A DNA stretch of 64,000 nt from Paraescarpia echinospica. Its lineage: Eukaryota > Annelida > Polychaeta > Sabellida > Siboglinidae. Shown piece after piece: positions 23,835 to 35,300 of the stretch. Made by a program: the position numbers and the translations under genes. Every line of letters begins with the position of its first letter. Positions within the stretch are counted from its first letter, which is position 1. The DNA is taken from NCBI GenBank assembly GCA_020002185.1, contig CM034544.1, forward strand, positions 744,001 to 808,000, given 5' to 3'. Under the pieces are notes generated by a model that searched no databases, had not been told where the DNA came from, and saw only the letters and a program-made list of their open reading frames with translations.

Positions 23835-24660
23835 GAAGACTAAACTACGAGTCCGACTCTGTGTTCCGGATGATCCTCAATTCTGCCTGACCAAAATTGT
23901 TTCCCGAAATAAGTACCTGACTTTTAAAGAGCTAGCTCATCCATGTAGTTTGTTTTATTTTTATTATAATTTCGGCATACGCTTTCATTTAACTAATTTA
24001 TAAATGGATGATGATGTTTAACTGAATGTAGAATATTGGTTTTATATAGTATATTATGTATTTTACGTTAAAAAGATGGGCGTACTTTGACGATCGTCTC
24101 ATACCTCAGGGGTACGCAGGGAGAGAATTATTGGGAACCGCTGTGTTAGCAGGTCGGTCAGGTATGACGGAGCTAAGCCGTGCAAACGGCGAAACGTCAG
24201 CAGGAGTAGTTGTACTCGATGCGTTGTTTAATTGGCAGCCAGTGAGTTTCAATCAGGGCAGGAGTGATGTAAATGTGTTTTTTAGTTCTGACTATGAGAT
24301 GGGCTGCAGTATTTTGCATTCTATGGAGTCTGGCGAGAAGATAGTCAGACATTCCGTACAACAGGCCATTTCCATTGCCAAGACGAGACGTCACGTAGGT
24401 ACACACCATCATCTCTGTGGTTTTCTGATGTAGAATATTTCGAATTCATCCAATAGGCCCTACTGTGTGGATGGAAATATGCCACACGACACATGTGCTG
24501 CACGTGGCTGTTCATGTTTAGGGCATCATCAAAGGAAACAACACTATTCCTGGCCACAGAGGAAGTAGGCATGATGTCATTGGCAAGTTGTACGTACGGC
24601 ATAGAAAGTTTGTTCTTGATGGGCGGCGGACATATCAATGCTACAACTCTTTCACGCATT

Positions 24661-24745
24661 TGAATAAGTTATTTCGCTCCATTTATTACAACACTGCGCG
24701 TCCACAAGTTCAAATCGTCAATTATATTGCGTCAGTCAAATCAAC
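24661..24745. other. Short spacer between antisense and sense LINE remnants
   Basis: Nothing recognisable lies between the L2-like minus-strand remnant and the RTE-like plus-strand remnant. Confidence 0.4.
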
Positions 24746-25466
24746 ATGCGATTGGTCAGTTTTTTACTTGAGGAAGTAGACGATTTCCGGTATCTAGGTT
24801 CGTGGATACGCAGTACAAGCGACGTAGTTCACCAAAGCATTGCCCTAGCCTGGCAAACATGTAACAAGCTAGACCATGTATGGAAGGCAACATGTGACAG
24901 GCTAGACCATGTACGAAAGGCAAACATGTAACAGGCTAGACCATGTATGGAAGGCAAACATGTAACAGGCTAGTCCATGTATGGAAGGCAAACACAAGAA
25001 GAACCCTTAAATTGTCAATCTTCAGTGTAACCGTTGAAAGCATATTGTTGTACGAAGCTGATACCTGGACCCTCACAAAAAAATTGGACAGAAAACTAGA
25101 CGGGAGTTACACCAGAATGTTAAGAAAGTGCCTAAATGTCCACTGGAGCAATAGGCTTACAAATGAAGAACTATAATATTATGGACATGTAGACAAATCC
25201 ACACACACGATTCGCAGGAGGTGCGTACAACTAGTTAGTCATCACTAGCGTAACACCGACGAACCAGTGTCAGTGTCCATCCTGTGGACACCCACTCAGG
25301 ACAAGAACAAGAGGGAAACACAAGAACACATACACCAAGCTGATCTGTGAAAACCTTGGCATTGAAGATCGAGAAAGACCTTCATTCACTGATGAACGCT
25401 CAACCTTTATGGAAACGGCTTATCTATGCTACGGCCCCAGTCGACCGATGATGATGATGATGATGG
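24746..25466 (+). pseudogene. RTE-like LINE, C-terminal and 3' end remnant
   Basis: The plus strand reads EEVDDFRYLGSWI (24770-24808), then an ALAW/CNKL segment, then TVESILLYEADTWTLTKKLD (ending about 25089) and YTRMLRKCLNV. These are hallmark C-terminal motifs of RTE-type LINE proteins. The frame is broken by a tandem expansion at 24856-24989 and by a TAA near 25174, after which similarity fades through several frames. The copy ends in a (GAT)n run at about 25447-25465, the usual form of an RTE 3' terminus. The RT catalytic core and the endonuclease are absent. Confidence 0.82.
24856..24989 (+). repeat. 33/34-bp tandem expansion inside the RTE coding remnant, 4 copies
   Basis: AACATGTAACAAGCTAGACC and close variants begin at 24856, 24889, 24923 and 24957, giving periods of 33, 34 and 34 bases. 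The first copy is the ancestral coding segment (ACNKL-type motif). Later copies are duplications that add frameshifts. This is a minisatellite at an early stage. Confidence 0.93.
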
Positions 25467-25769
25467 TGATTACTATTTAATTAGGCAATGTTTAATGCTA
25501 AAACGTAAAAGTCAAACCCAAACCCTTCAGAAAACTTTAAAAAAATTATAAGTTATTAGTGAAATGTTTGTTATTTGTGCCAAACATGTAATTACAGTAG
25601 TTTGCCACGAGAATTTGAATATAATAGATTTATTTCATTTTAAACGTTTCATAAAAATTAGCGCCGAATTAACCAAAACATCACTCGGTGTAGTATGGTG
25701 CGTCGAGTCAGCAATATTACTTCGGTAGTGATACGTTGGGCGAATTCGGCCACACCTGACGGAAGATTC
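25467..25769. other. AT-rich spacer, no gene seen
   Basis: AT-rich DNA between the RTE 3' end and the next LINE remnant. An upstream ATG at 25695 is in frame with that remnant, but the roughly 25 residues before the LINE similarity match nothing I know. Confidence 0.5.
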
Positions 25770-26250
25770 ATGTTAGACACTTGTTCACGCACTAGTTTAG
25801 ATTATGGAAATCCACTTCTTTATGGTCTCCCACACACGGTGATGCAACGTCTACAAAGGGTGCAGAACTGTGCCGCCCGGCTAATTACTCGCACGAGAAA
25901 ATACGAACACATCACGCCCGTGTTGCAGCGTTTACACTGGCTACCCGTTCATTTGAGACCGACCTACAAAGTGCTGGTGTTTACGTATTGTGCCTTGAAT
26001 GGTGTAGCGCCGGACTACATAAGTGAGTTAATTGGCTATCGTCCCATCAACAGAAGTCTACGATCTACCTCGCAGCCTCGTCTTTTGTTCATACCGGCCT
26101 CACAAACTGTTACTCACTCGTGATCACCGTTTTGCAGTTTGCTCGGCGGTTCTGTGGAACAATTTGCCTCCTACGCTCAGGACAGCAACATCATTACAAG
26201 TGTTTAAAACAGTTTTGAAGACTCACCTTTTTAAACAAGCGTTTTTATAA
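25770..26250 (+). pseudogene. L2-like LINE RT C-terminal remnant
   Basis: The plus-strand frame has SLDYGNPLLYGLPHTVMQRL (ending about 25850), a VQNCAARL motif, LHWLPVHLRP and a LNGVAPDYISEL segment. This is the same conserved tail seen in the antisense remnant at 22468-24660, but better preserved. The first frame stops at 26121. Similarity continues in another frame with LWNNLPPTLR and ends in LKTHLFKQAFL before a stop at 26248, which is where the family's protein ends. One frameshift near 26110 separates the two parts. The catalytic RT motifs are missing, so this is a 5'-truncated dead copy. Confidence 0.85.
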
Positions 26251-26302
26251 TTCACCGACGAGAAAATTTTATGTGCTTTTTCTATTGATAAATGTCGAGT
26301 CT
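26251..26302. other. Probable 3' UTR of the L2-like LINE
   Basis: This short AT-rich stretch follows the terminal stop of the LINE frame. No clear 3' terminal repeat or TSD marks the end of the element. Confidence 0.35.
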
Positions 26303-26670
26303 TCGATCGACGTTCCGCGACGTTCCATCGCATATGAATATACGTTATTGTAGATATTATGACTTTATATTGATGGACATGTTATATTATATCAATAGTT
26401 AACTATGTGCGAAGTATCAGTCTCATGCGAAGCACACACCGAATGGTAGATGACCTTAAAAATCCGTTCCATCGACGTTCCGCGACGTTCCGGGACGTTC
26501 CATCGACGTTCCATCGACGTTCCATCGCATATAATATACATTAATTTATATATTATGCCTTCATATTTAAGGACATGTCGTCATAGTATATCAATATTTA
26601 ACTATGTGTGAAATATAAGTCCCAGGCGAAGCATACAACGAATGGTAGATGATTTTTAAAATCCGTTCCG
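26303..26670. repeat. About 196-bp tandem duplication with GACGTTCC minisatellite
   Basis: CATCGCATAT occurs near 26327 and 26523, and about 150 bases after each align: an AT-rich stretch, TTAACTATGTG, GCGAAGCA and GAATGGTAGATGA. Between the copies, 26461-26530 holds a short array of GACGTTCCATC and GACGTTCCGC units. Two copies with moderate divergence suggest an old duplication. Confidence 0.88.
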
Positions 26671-26954
26671 GGGAATACAGAGGCCCAATATTTAATTAAT
26701 TAAGGAACATAACAAATGTAAAACAGCTTCAAAAAGAGAATGTGTGTTGAGTATCCCATCCAAATATTATAATCCAAAATTAAATACACAAACAACTTCA
26801 ATGCATATATAACAAACACATAATTTAACATAAATAAATTAAAAGCAACGTTGCAATTAATGCCCATTGATTCCTGTTGGACATGACAGTTCAAATATTT
26901 TATGAAAAGGGTGCTTAATTATTACTGTGCATAAATTCTGTTCTGCTACATCCA
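26671..26954. other. AT-rich spacer, no gene seen
   Basis: A 64-codon minus-strand frame (26700-26894) is the only open frame. It is AT-rich, hydrophobic and unrecognised, so probably chance. Confidence 0.5.
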
Positions 26955-28048
26955 GCTGCATTCTCCATCCAGAGGCAGAGCTGTCTAACATATAATTCCC
27001 GTCAGCTCTCTTGAAGGGCTTCCAAAGGTTCTCTTGGTGCTGTAGTCAGTGGCTGCATTCTCCATCCAGAGCTGTCTAACATGTCATTCCCGTCAGCTCT
27101 CTTGAAGGGCTTCCAAGGGTTCTCTTGGTGCTGTAGTCAGTGGCTGCATTCTCCATCCAGAGCTGTCTAACATATAATTCCCGTCAGCTCTCTTGAAGGG
27201 CTTCCAAAGGTTCTCTTGGTGCTGTAGTCAGTGGCTGCATTCTCCATCCAGAGCTGTCTAACATATCATTCCCGTCAGCTCTCGTGAAGGGCTTCCAAAG
27301 GTTCTCTTGGTGCTGTAGTCAGTGGCTGCATTCTCCATCCAGAGCTGTCTAACATGTCATTCCCGTCAGCTCTCTTGAAGGGCTTCCAAGGGTTCTCTTG
27401 GTGCTGTAGTCAGTGGCTGCATTCTCCATCCAGAGCTGTCTAACATATAATTCCCGTCAGCTCTCTTGAAGGGCTTCCAAAGGTTCTCTTGGTGCTGTAG
27501 TCAGTGGCTGCATTCTCCATCCAGAGCTGTCTAACATATCATTCCCGTCAGCTCTCTTGAAGGGCTTCCAAGGGTTCTCTTGGTGCTGTAGTCAGTGGCT
27601 GCATTCTCCATCCAGAGCTGTCTAACATATCATTCCCGTCAGCTCTCTTGAAGGCCTTCCAAAGGTTCTCTTGGTGCTGTAGTCAGTGGCTGCATTCTCC
27701 ATCCAGAGCTGTCTAACATATAATTCCCGTCAGCTCTCTTGAAGGGCTTCCAAAGGTTCTCTTGGTGCTGTAGTCAGTGGCTGCATTCTCCATCCAGAGC
27801 TGTCTAACATATCATTCCCGTCAGCTCTCTTGAAGGGCTTCCAAAGGTTCTCTTGGTGCTGTAGTCAGTGGCTGCATTCTCCACCCAGAGCTGTCTAACA
27901 TATCATACCCGTCAGCTCTCTTGAAGGGCTTCCAAAGGTTCTCTTGGTGCTGTAGTCAGTGGCTGCATTCTCCATCCAGAGCTGTCTAACATATCATTCC
28001 CGTCAGCTCTCTTGAAGGGCTTCCAAAGGTTCTCTTGGTGCTGTAGTC
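26955..28048. repeat. 91-bp tandem array, 12 copies
   Basis: GTCAGCTCTC recurs at 27001, 27092 and 27183 and on with a 91-base period. Units are very similar; the main variation is ATATAATTCC, ATATCATTCC or ATGTCATTCC and AAAGG or AAGGG. The first unit has an extra GCAGAG. Each unit contains AGAGCTG and CAGCTCT, an inverted pair separated by 19 bases. No long frame is open. Confidence 0.97.
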
Positions 28049-28420
28049 CATGGCAATGTTGTCACGTCATTCTTTCTGACAGCATCTGGAATATTAACGT
28101 ACAAATATTTAATTTCTTAAATGAAAGTAGCACATTGTAAAATGCCTAGTATCTATAGAATGTGTAAAATTTTAATTAAACATGTCTCACAATAAGGCCA
28201 CATAAAATTATTTTATTTTACTTTTATAACATAATTCCAGGTTTCTCATCAGCACGTGGATTTGAAAATAGGTGCTACAAAACTTATTTTAAAATGTCAT
28301 TATCCTCTCATTAAATATGCGTGCAATAAATTCTGCACAAAAAAGTGAAAACTGTATTTCACACCAGGCCAAAGGAATGTTGTCTTGTAAGAAATACACT
28401 CAGTAGACATCTTAAGTTGT
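28049..28420. other. AT-rich single-copy spacer between two arrays
   Basis: About 370 bases of AT-rich DNA unrelated to the arrays on either side. There is no open frame, transposon terminus or RNA gene that I can recognise. Confidence 0.55.
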
Positions 28421-31400
28421 TGAGTGTTGACGATGAGTGGCTTTGATAGTTGATAGATTAACACCTCCATCAGGATCAACGTTGAGTGGCTTTGATAGTC
28501 GATAGATTAACATCTCCATCAGGATCAACGTTGAGTGGCTTTGATGTCGATATATTAACATCTCCATCGGGATCAAACAATGAGTGGCTTTGATAGTCGA
28601 TAGATTAACATCTCCATCAGGATCAAACAGTGAGTGGCTTTGATAGTCGATATATTAACACCTCCATCAGGATCAACGTTGAGTGGCTTTGACAGTCGAT
28701 AGATTAACACCTCCGTCAGGATCAACAATGAGTGGCTTTGATAGTCGATAGATTAACACCTCCATCAGGATCAAACAATGAGTGGCTTTGATAGTCGATA
28801 GATTAATACCTCCATCAGGATCAACGATGAGTGGCTTTGACAGTCGATAGATTAACACCTCCATCAGGATCCACGATGAGTGGCTTTGATAGTCGATAGA
28901 TTAACACCTCCATCAGGATCAACGATGAGTGGCTTTGATAGTCGATAAATTAACACCTCCATCAGGATCAAACAATGAGTGGCTTTGATAGTCGATAGAT
29001 TAACATCTCCATCAGGATCAACGATGAGTGGCTTTGATAGTCGATAAATTAACACCTCCATCAGGATCAAACAATGAGTGGCTTTGATAGTCGATAGATT
29101 AACATCTCCATCAGGATCAACGATGAGTGGCTTTGATAGTCGAATAATTAAACACCTCCATCAGGATCAAACAATGAGTGGCTTTGATAGTCAGGATCAA
29201 ACAATGAGTGGCTTTGATAGTCGATAGATTAACATCTCCATCAGGATCAACGATGAGTGGCTTTGATAGTCGATAGATTAACACCTCCATCAGGATCAAA
29301 CAATGAGTGGCTTTGATAGTCGATAGATTAACATCTCCATCAGGATCAACGATGAGTGGCTTTGATAGTCGATAGAATAACACCTCCATCAGGATCAAAC
29401 AATGAGTGGCTTTGATAGTCGATAGACTAACATCTCCATCAGGATCAACGATAAGTGGCTTTGATAGTCGATAGATTAACACCTCCATCAGGATCAAACA
29501 ATGAGTGGCTTTGATAGTCGATAGATTAACACCTCCATCAGGATCAACGATGAGTGGCTTTGATAGTCGATAGATTAACACCTCCATCAGGATCCACGAT
29601 GAGTGGCTTTGATAGTCGATAGATTAACACCTCCATCAGGATCAAACAATGAGTGGCTTTGATAGTCGATAGATTAACATCTCCATCAGGATCAAACAAT
29701 GAGTGGCTTTGATAGTCGATAGATTAACACCTCCATCAGGATCAAACAATGAGTGGCTTTGAAAGTCGATAGATTAACATCTCCATCAGGATCAAACAAT
29801 GAGTGGCTTTGATAGTCGATAGATTAACATCTCCATCAGGATCAAACAATGAGTGGCTTTGATAGTCGATAGATTAACACCTCCATCAGGATCAACGATG
29901 AGTGGCTTTGATAGTCGATAGATTAACACCTCCATCAGGATCCACGATGAGTGGCTTTGATAGTCGATAGATTAACACCTCCATCAGGATCAAACAATGA
30001 GTGGCTTTGATAGTCGATAGATTAACATCTCCATCAGGATCAAACAATGAGTGGCTTTGATAGTCGATAGATTAACACCTCCATCAGGATCAAAGAATGA
30101 GTGGCTTTGATAGTCGATAGATTAACATCTCCATCAGGATCAACGATGAGTGGCTTTGACAGTCGATAGATTAACACCTCCATCAGGATCCACGATGAGT
30201 GGCTTTGATAGTCGATAGATTAACACCTCCATCAGGATCAAACAATGAGTGGCTTTGATAGTCGATAGATTAACATCTCCATCAGGATCAAACAATGAGT
30301 GGCTTTGATAGTCGATAGATTAACACCTCCATCAGGATCCACGATGAGTGGCTTTGATAGTCGATAGATTAACACCTCCATCAGGATCAACGATGAGTGG
30401 CTTTGATAGTCGATAGATTAACATCTCCATCAGGATCAAACAGTGAGTGGCTTTGATAGTCATTAACACCTCCATCAGGATCAACAGGAGTCGATAGATT
30501 AACACAGGTGAGTGGCTTTGATAGTCGATAGATTTCAGGATCAAACAATGAGTGGCGATAGTCGATAGATTAACACCTCCATCAGGATCAACGATGAGTG
30601 GCTTTGACAGTCGATAGATTAACACCTCCATCAGGATTGACAGTCGATAGATTAACACCTCCGATTAACACCTCCATCAGGATCAAACAATGAGTGGCTT
30701 TGATAGTCGATAGATTAACACCACCATCAGGATCAAACAATGAGTGGCTTTGATAGTCGATAGATTAACACCTCCATCAGGATCAACGAGTGGCTTTGAG
30801 TGGCTTTGACAGTCGATAGATTAACACATCTCCATCAGTCGGATCCACGATGAGTGGCTTTGATAGTCGATAGATTAACACCTCCATCAGGATCAACGAT
30901 GAGTGGCTTTGATGAGTGGCTTTGATAGTCGATAATTAACACCTCCATCAGGATCAAACAATGAGTGGCTTTGATAGTCGATAGACTAACATCTCCATCA
31001 GGATCAACGATAAGTGGCTTTGATAGTCGATAGATTAACACCTCCATCAGGATCAAACAATGAGTGGCTTTGATAGTCGATAGATTAACACCTCCATCAG
31101 GATCAACGATGAGTGGCTTTGATAGTCGATAGATTAACACCTCCATCAGGATCAAACAATGAGTGGCATTGATAGTCGATAGATTAACATCTCCATCAGG
31201 ATCAAACAATGAGTGGCTTTGATAGTCGATAGATTAACACCTCCATCAGGATCAAACAATGAGTGGCTTTGAAAGTCGATAGATTAACATCTCCATCAGG
31301 ATCAAACAATGAGTGGCTTTGATAGTCGATAGATTAACATCTCCATCAGGATCAAACAATGAGTGGCTTTGATAGTCGATAGATTAACACCTCCATCAGG

Positions 31401-32300
31401 ATCAACGATGAGTGGCTTTGATAGTCGATAGATTAACACCTCCATCAGGATCCACGATGAGTGGCTTTGATAGTCGATAGATTAACACCTCCATCAGGAT
31501 CAAACAATGAGTGGCTTTGATAGTCGATAGATTAACATCTCCATCAGGATCAAACAATGAGTGGCTTTGATAGTCGATAGATTAACACCTCCATCAGGAT
31601 CAAAGAATGAGTGGCTTTGATAGTCGATAGATTAACATCTCCATCAGGATCAACGATGAGTGGCTTTGACAGTCGATAGATTAACACCTCCATCAGGATC
31701 CACGATGAGTGGCTTTGATAGTCGATAGATTAACACCTCCATCAGGATCAAACAATGAGTGGCTTTGATAGTCGATAGATTAACACCTCCATCAGGGTCA
31801 ACGATGAGTGGCTTTGATAGTCGATAGATTAACACCTCCATCAGGATCCACGATGAGTGGCTTTGATAGTCGATAGATTAACACCTCCATCAGGATCAAA
31901 CAATGAGTGGCTTTGATAGTCGATAGATTAACATCTCCATCAGGATCAATCAATGAGTGGCTTTGATAGTCGATAGATTAACATCTCCATCAGGATCAAA
32001 CAATGAGTGGCTTTGATAGTCGATAGATTAACATCTCCATCAGGATCAAACAATGAGTGGCTTTGATAGTCGATAGATTAACACCTCCATCAGGATCAAA
32101 CAATGAGTGGCTTTGATAGTCGATAGATTAACATCTCCATCAGGATCAAACAATGAGTGGCTTTGATAGTCGATAGATTAACATCTCCATCAGGATCAAC
32201 GATGAGTGGCTTTGATAGTCGATAGATTAACACCTCCAACAGGATCAAACAATGAGTGGCTTTGATAGTCGATAGATTAACACCTCCATCAGGATCAACG
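28421..32300. repeat. 49/50-bp tandem array, about 78 copies
   Basis: The unit is GAGTGGCTTTGATAGTCGAT, then AGATTAACACCTCCATCAGG, then ATCAACG (49 bases) or ATCAAACA (50 bases). The two lengths, and CACCTCC or CATCTCC variants, alternate in blocks. Rare marker variants such as GAAAGTCGAT (29761 and 31271) and AGACTAAC (29424 and 30982) recur in the same order, showing duplication of segments several hundred bases long. At about 30450-30920 the units are truncated and shuffled. Minus-strand frames exist because 49 plus 50 equals 33 codons; they are not genes. Confidence 0.97.
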
Positions 32301-32330
32301 TACAATTTTATATAGAAAATTCCTGTATAG

Positions 32331-35300
32331 AAAGTTTGGATATGGCAGGTTCAAAAAGCCTTGTTATATGGTAAGATACAACACATTGTGACTACGAGTT
32401 TGGATAAGGCAGGTTCAAATAGGGTTGTTGTATGGTAAGATACAACGCATTGTGACTATGAGTTTGGATAAGGCAGGTTCGAGTAGCCTTGTATGGTAAG
32501 ATACAAAACATTGTGACTACGAGTTTGGATAAGGCAGGTTTGAGTAGCCTTGTTGTATGGTAAGATACAACACATTGTGACTACGAGTTTGGATAAGGCA
32601 GGTTCGAGTAGCTTTGTTGTATGGTAAGATACAACACATTGTGACTATGAGTTTGGATAAGGCAGGTTCGAATAGCCTTGTTGTATGGTAAGATACAACA
32701 CATTGTGACTATGAGTTTGGATATGGCAGGTTTGAGTAGCCTTGTTGTATGGTAAGATACAACACATTGTGACAACGAGTTTGGATATGGCAGGTTTGAG
32801 TAGCCTTGTTGTATGGTAAGATACAACACATTGTGACTATCGAGTTTAAGATATGGCAGGTTTTCGAGTAGCCTTGTTGTATGGTAAGATACAACACATT
32901 GTGACTATGAGTTTGGATATGGCAGGTTCGAGTAGCCTTGTATGGTAAGATACAATACATTGTGACTACGAGTTTGGATATGGCAGGTTCGAGTAGCCTT
33001 GTTGTATGGTAAGATACAACACATTGTGACTACGAGTTTGGATACGGCAGGTTTGAGTAGCCTTGTTGTATGGTAAGATACAACACATTGTGACTACGAA
33101 TTTGGATATGGCAGGTTTTAGTAGCCTTGTTGTATGGTAAGATACAACACATTGTGACTATGAGTTTGGATATGGCAGGTTTGAGTAGCCTTGTTGTATG
33201 GTAAGATACAACACATTGTGACTACGAGTTTGGATATGGCAGTTTCGAGTGGCCTTGTTGTATGGTAAGATACAACACATTGTGACTATGAGTTTGGATA
33301 TGGCAGGTTCGAGTAGCCTTGTATGGTAAGATACAACACATTGTGACTACGAGTTTGGATATGGCAGGTTTTAGTAGCCTTGTTGTATGGTAAGATACAA
33401 CACATTGTGACTACGAGTTTGGATATGGCAGGTTTGAGTAGCCTTGTTGTATGGTAAGATACAACACATTGTGACTACGAGTTTGGATATGGCAGGTTCG
33501 AGTAGGCCTTGTTGTATGGTAAGATACAACACATTGTGACTATGAGTTTGGATATGGCAGGTTCGAGTAGCCTTGTATGGTAAGATACAACACATTGTGA
33601 CTACGAGTTTGGATATGGCAGGTTTGAGTAGCCTTGTTGTATGGTAAGATACAACACATTGTGACTACGAGTTTGGATATGGCAGGTTTTAGTAGCCTTG
33701 TTGTATGGTAAGATACAACACATTGTGACTATGAGTTTGGATATGGCAGGTTTGAGTAGCCTTGTTGTATGGTAAGATACAACACATTGTGACTACGAGT
33801 TTGGATATGGCAGGTTCAAGTAGGGTTGTTGTATGGTAAGATACAACGCATTGTGACTATGAGTTTGGATAAGGCAGGTTCGAGTAGCCTTGTATGGTAA
33901 GATACAACACATTGTGACTACGAGTTTGGATATGGCAGGTTTGAGTAGCCTTGTTGTATGGTAAGATACAACACATTGTGACTACGAGTTTGGATATGGC
34001 AGGTTTGAGTAGCCTTGTTGTATGGTAAGATACAACACATTGTGACTACGAGTTTGGATATGGCAGGTTTTAGTAGCCTTGTTGTATGGTAAGATACAAC
34101 ACATTGTGACTATGAGTTTGGATATGGCAGGTTTGAGTAGCCTGTTGTATGGTAAGATACAACACATTGTGACTACGAGTTTGGATATGGCAGGTTCGAG
34201 TAGCCTTGTTGTATGGTAAGATACAACACATTGTGACTACGAGTTTGGATATGGCAGGTTTGAGTAGCCTTGTTGTATGGTAAGATACAACACATTGTGA
34301 CTACGAGTTTGGATATGGCAGGTTTTAGTAGCCTTGTTGTATGGTAAGATACAACACATTGTGACTATGAGTTTGGATATGGCAGGTTCGAGTAGCCTTG
34401 TATGGTAAGATACAACACATTGTGACTACGAGTTTGGATATGGCAGGTTCGAGTAGCCTTGTTGTATGGTAAGATACAACACATTGTGACTATGAGTTTG
34501 GATAAGGCAGGTTCGAGTAGCCTTGTTGTATGGTAAGTTACAACACACTGTGACTATGAGGTTGGATATGGCAGGTTCGAGTAGCCTTGTTGTATGGTAA
34601 GATACAACACACTGTGACTATGAGGTTGGATATGGCAGGTTCGAGTAGCCTTGTTGTATGGTAAGATACAACGCACTGTGACTATGAGTTTGGATATGGC
34701 AGGTTTGAGTAGTTGTATGGTAAGATACAACACATTGTGACTACGAATTTGGATATGGCGAGTAGCCTTGTTGTATGGTAAGATACTTGTTGTATGGTAA
34801 GATACAACACATTGTGACTATGCTATGAGGTTGGATATGGCAGGTTTGAGTAGCCTTGTTGTATGGTAAAGATGTACATTGTGACTAATAAAGGAGTTTG
34901 GATATGGCGGGTTTGATTGGCCTTGTTGTATAGTGGATACAGCACACATTGTATTCTGAGGTTTGGATATGGCAGGTTTGAGTAGCCTTGTTGTATGGTA
35001 AGATACAACACATTGTGACTACGAGTTTGGATATGGCAGTTTCGAGTGGCCTTGTTGTATGGTAAGATACAACACATTGTGACTATGAGTTTGGATATGG
35101 CAGGTTTTAGTAGACTTGTTGTATGGTAAGATACAACACATTGTGACTACGAGTTTGGATATGGCAGGTTCGAGTAGCCTTGTTGTATGGTAAGATACAA
35201 CACATTGTGACTATGAGTTTGGATATGGCAGGTTCGAGTAGCCTTGTATGGTAAGATACAATACATTGTGACTACGAGTTTGGATATGGCAGGTTCGAGT

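Larger units (their letters stand above)
22633..24151. mobile_element. 1503-bp hAT-family transposon with 8-bp TSD
   Basis: The element spans 22641-24143. It starts with CAGCGGTTCCCAA and ends with the exact reverse complement, TTGGGAACCGCTG. TGTTAGCA flanks it on both sides (22633-22640 and 24144-24151). The 8-base TSD and a CAG-start TIR of this type identify the hAT superfamily. The terminal regions beyond 13 bases have diverged but keep GTACG-rich motifs near both ends. Inside are a 99-bp tandem array and a 190-codon minus-strand frame of unknown nature. I see no hAT transposase or dimerisation domain, so it is probably nonautonomous. It lies within an antisense LINE remnant. Confidence 0.93.
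22468..24660 (-). pseudogene. Antisense L2-like LINE RT C-terminal remnant, split by a hAT element
   Basis: On the minus strand, 24412-24197 reads GLLYGMSDYLLARLHRMQN and HWLPIKQRIEY, the conserved tail after the catalytic RT motifs in L2/CR1-group LINEs. Upstream, 24659-24345 in another frame has SVVSFDDALNM and CRVAYFH, the segment just before that tail. After a frameshift near 24190 the reading reaches the hAT element. It resumes beyond it at 22640 with a segment resembling the family's LRSAD, LL and VPR motifs, ending near 22468. The catalytic YxDD part is absent. There are several frameshifts, and with the hAT insertion this is an old, dead copy. L2 assignment is by motif style only. Confidence 0.8.

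Noticed and set aside
28421..32300. Minus-strand repeat peptides such as those at 29117-29587 and 31650-31841
   Set aside because: They depend on alternation of 49- and 50-base units and stop wherever two equal-length units are adjacent. No conservation beyond the DNA repeat.
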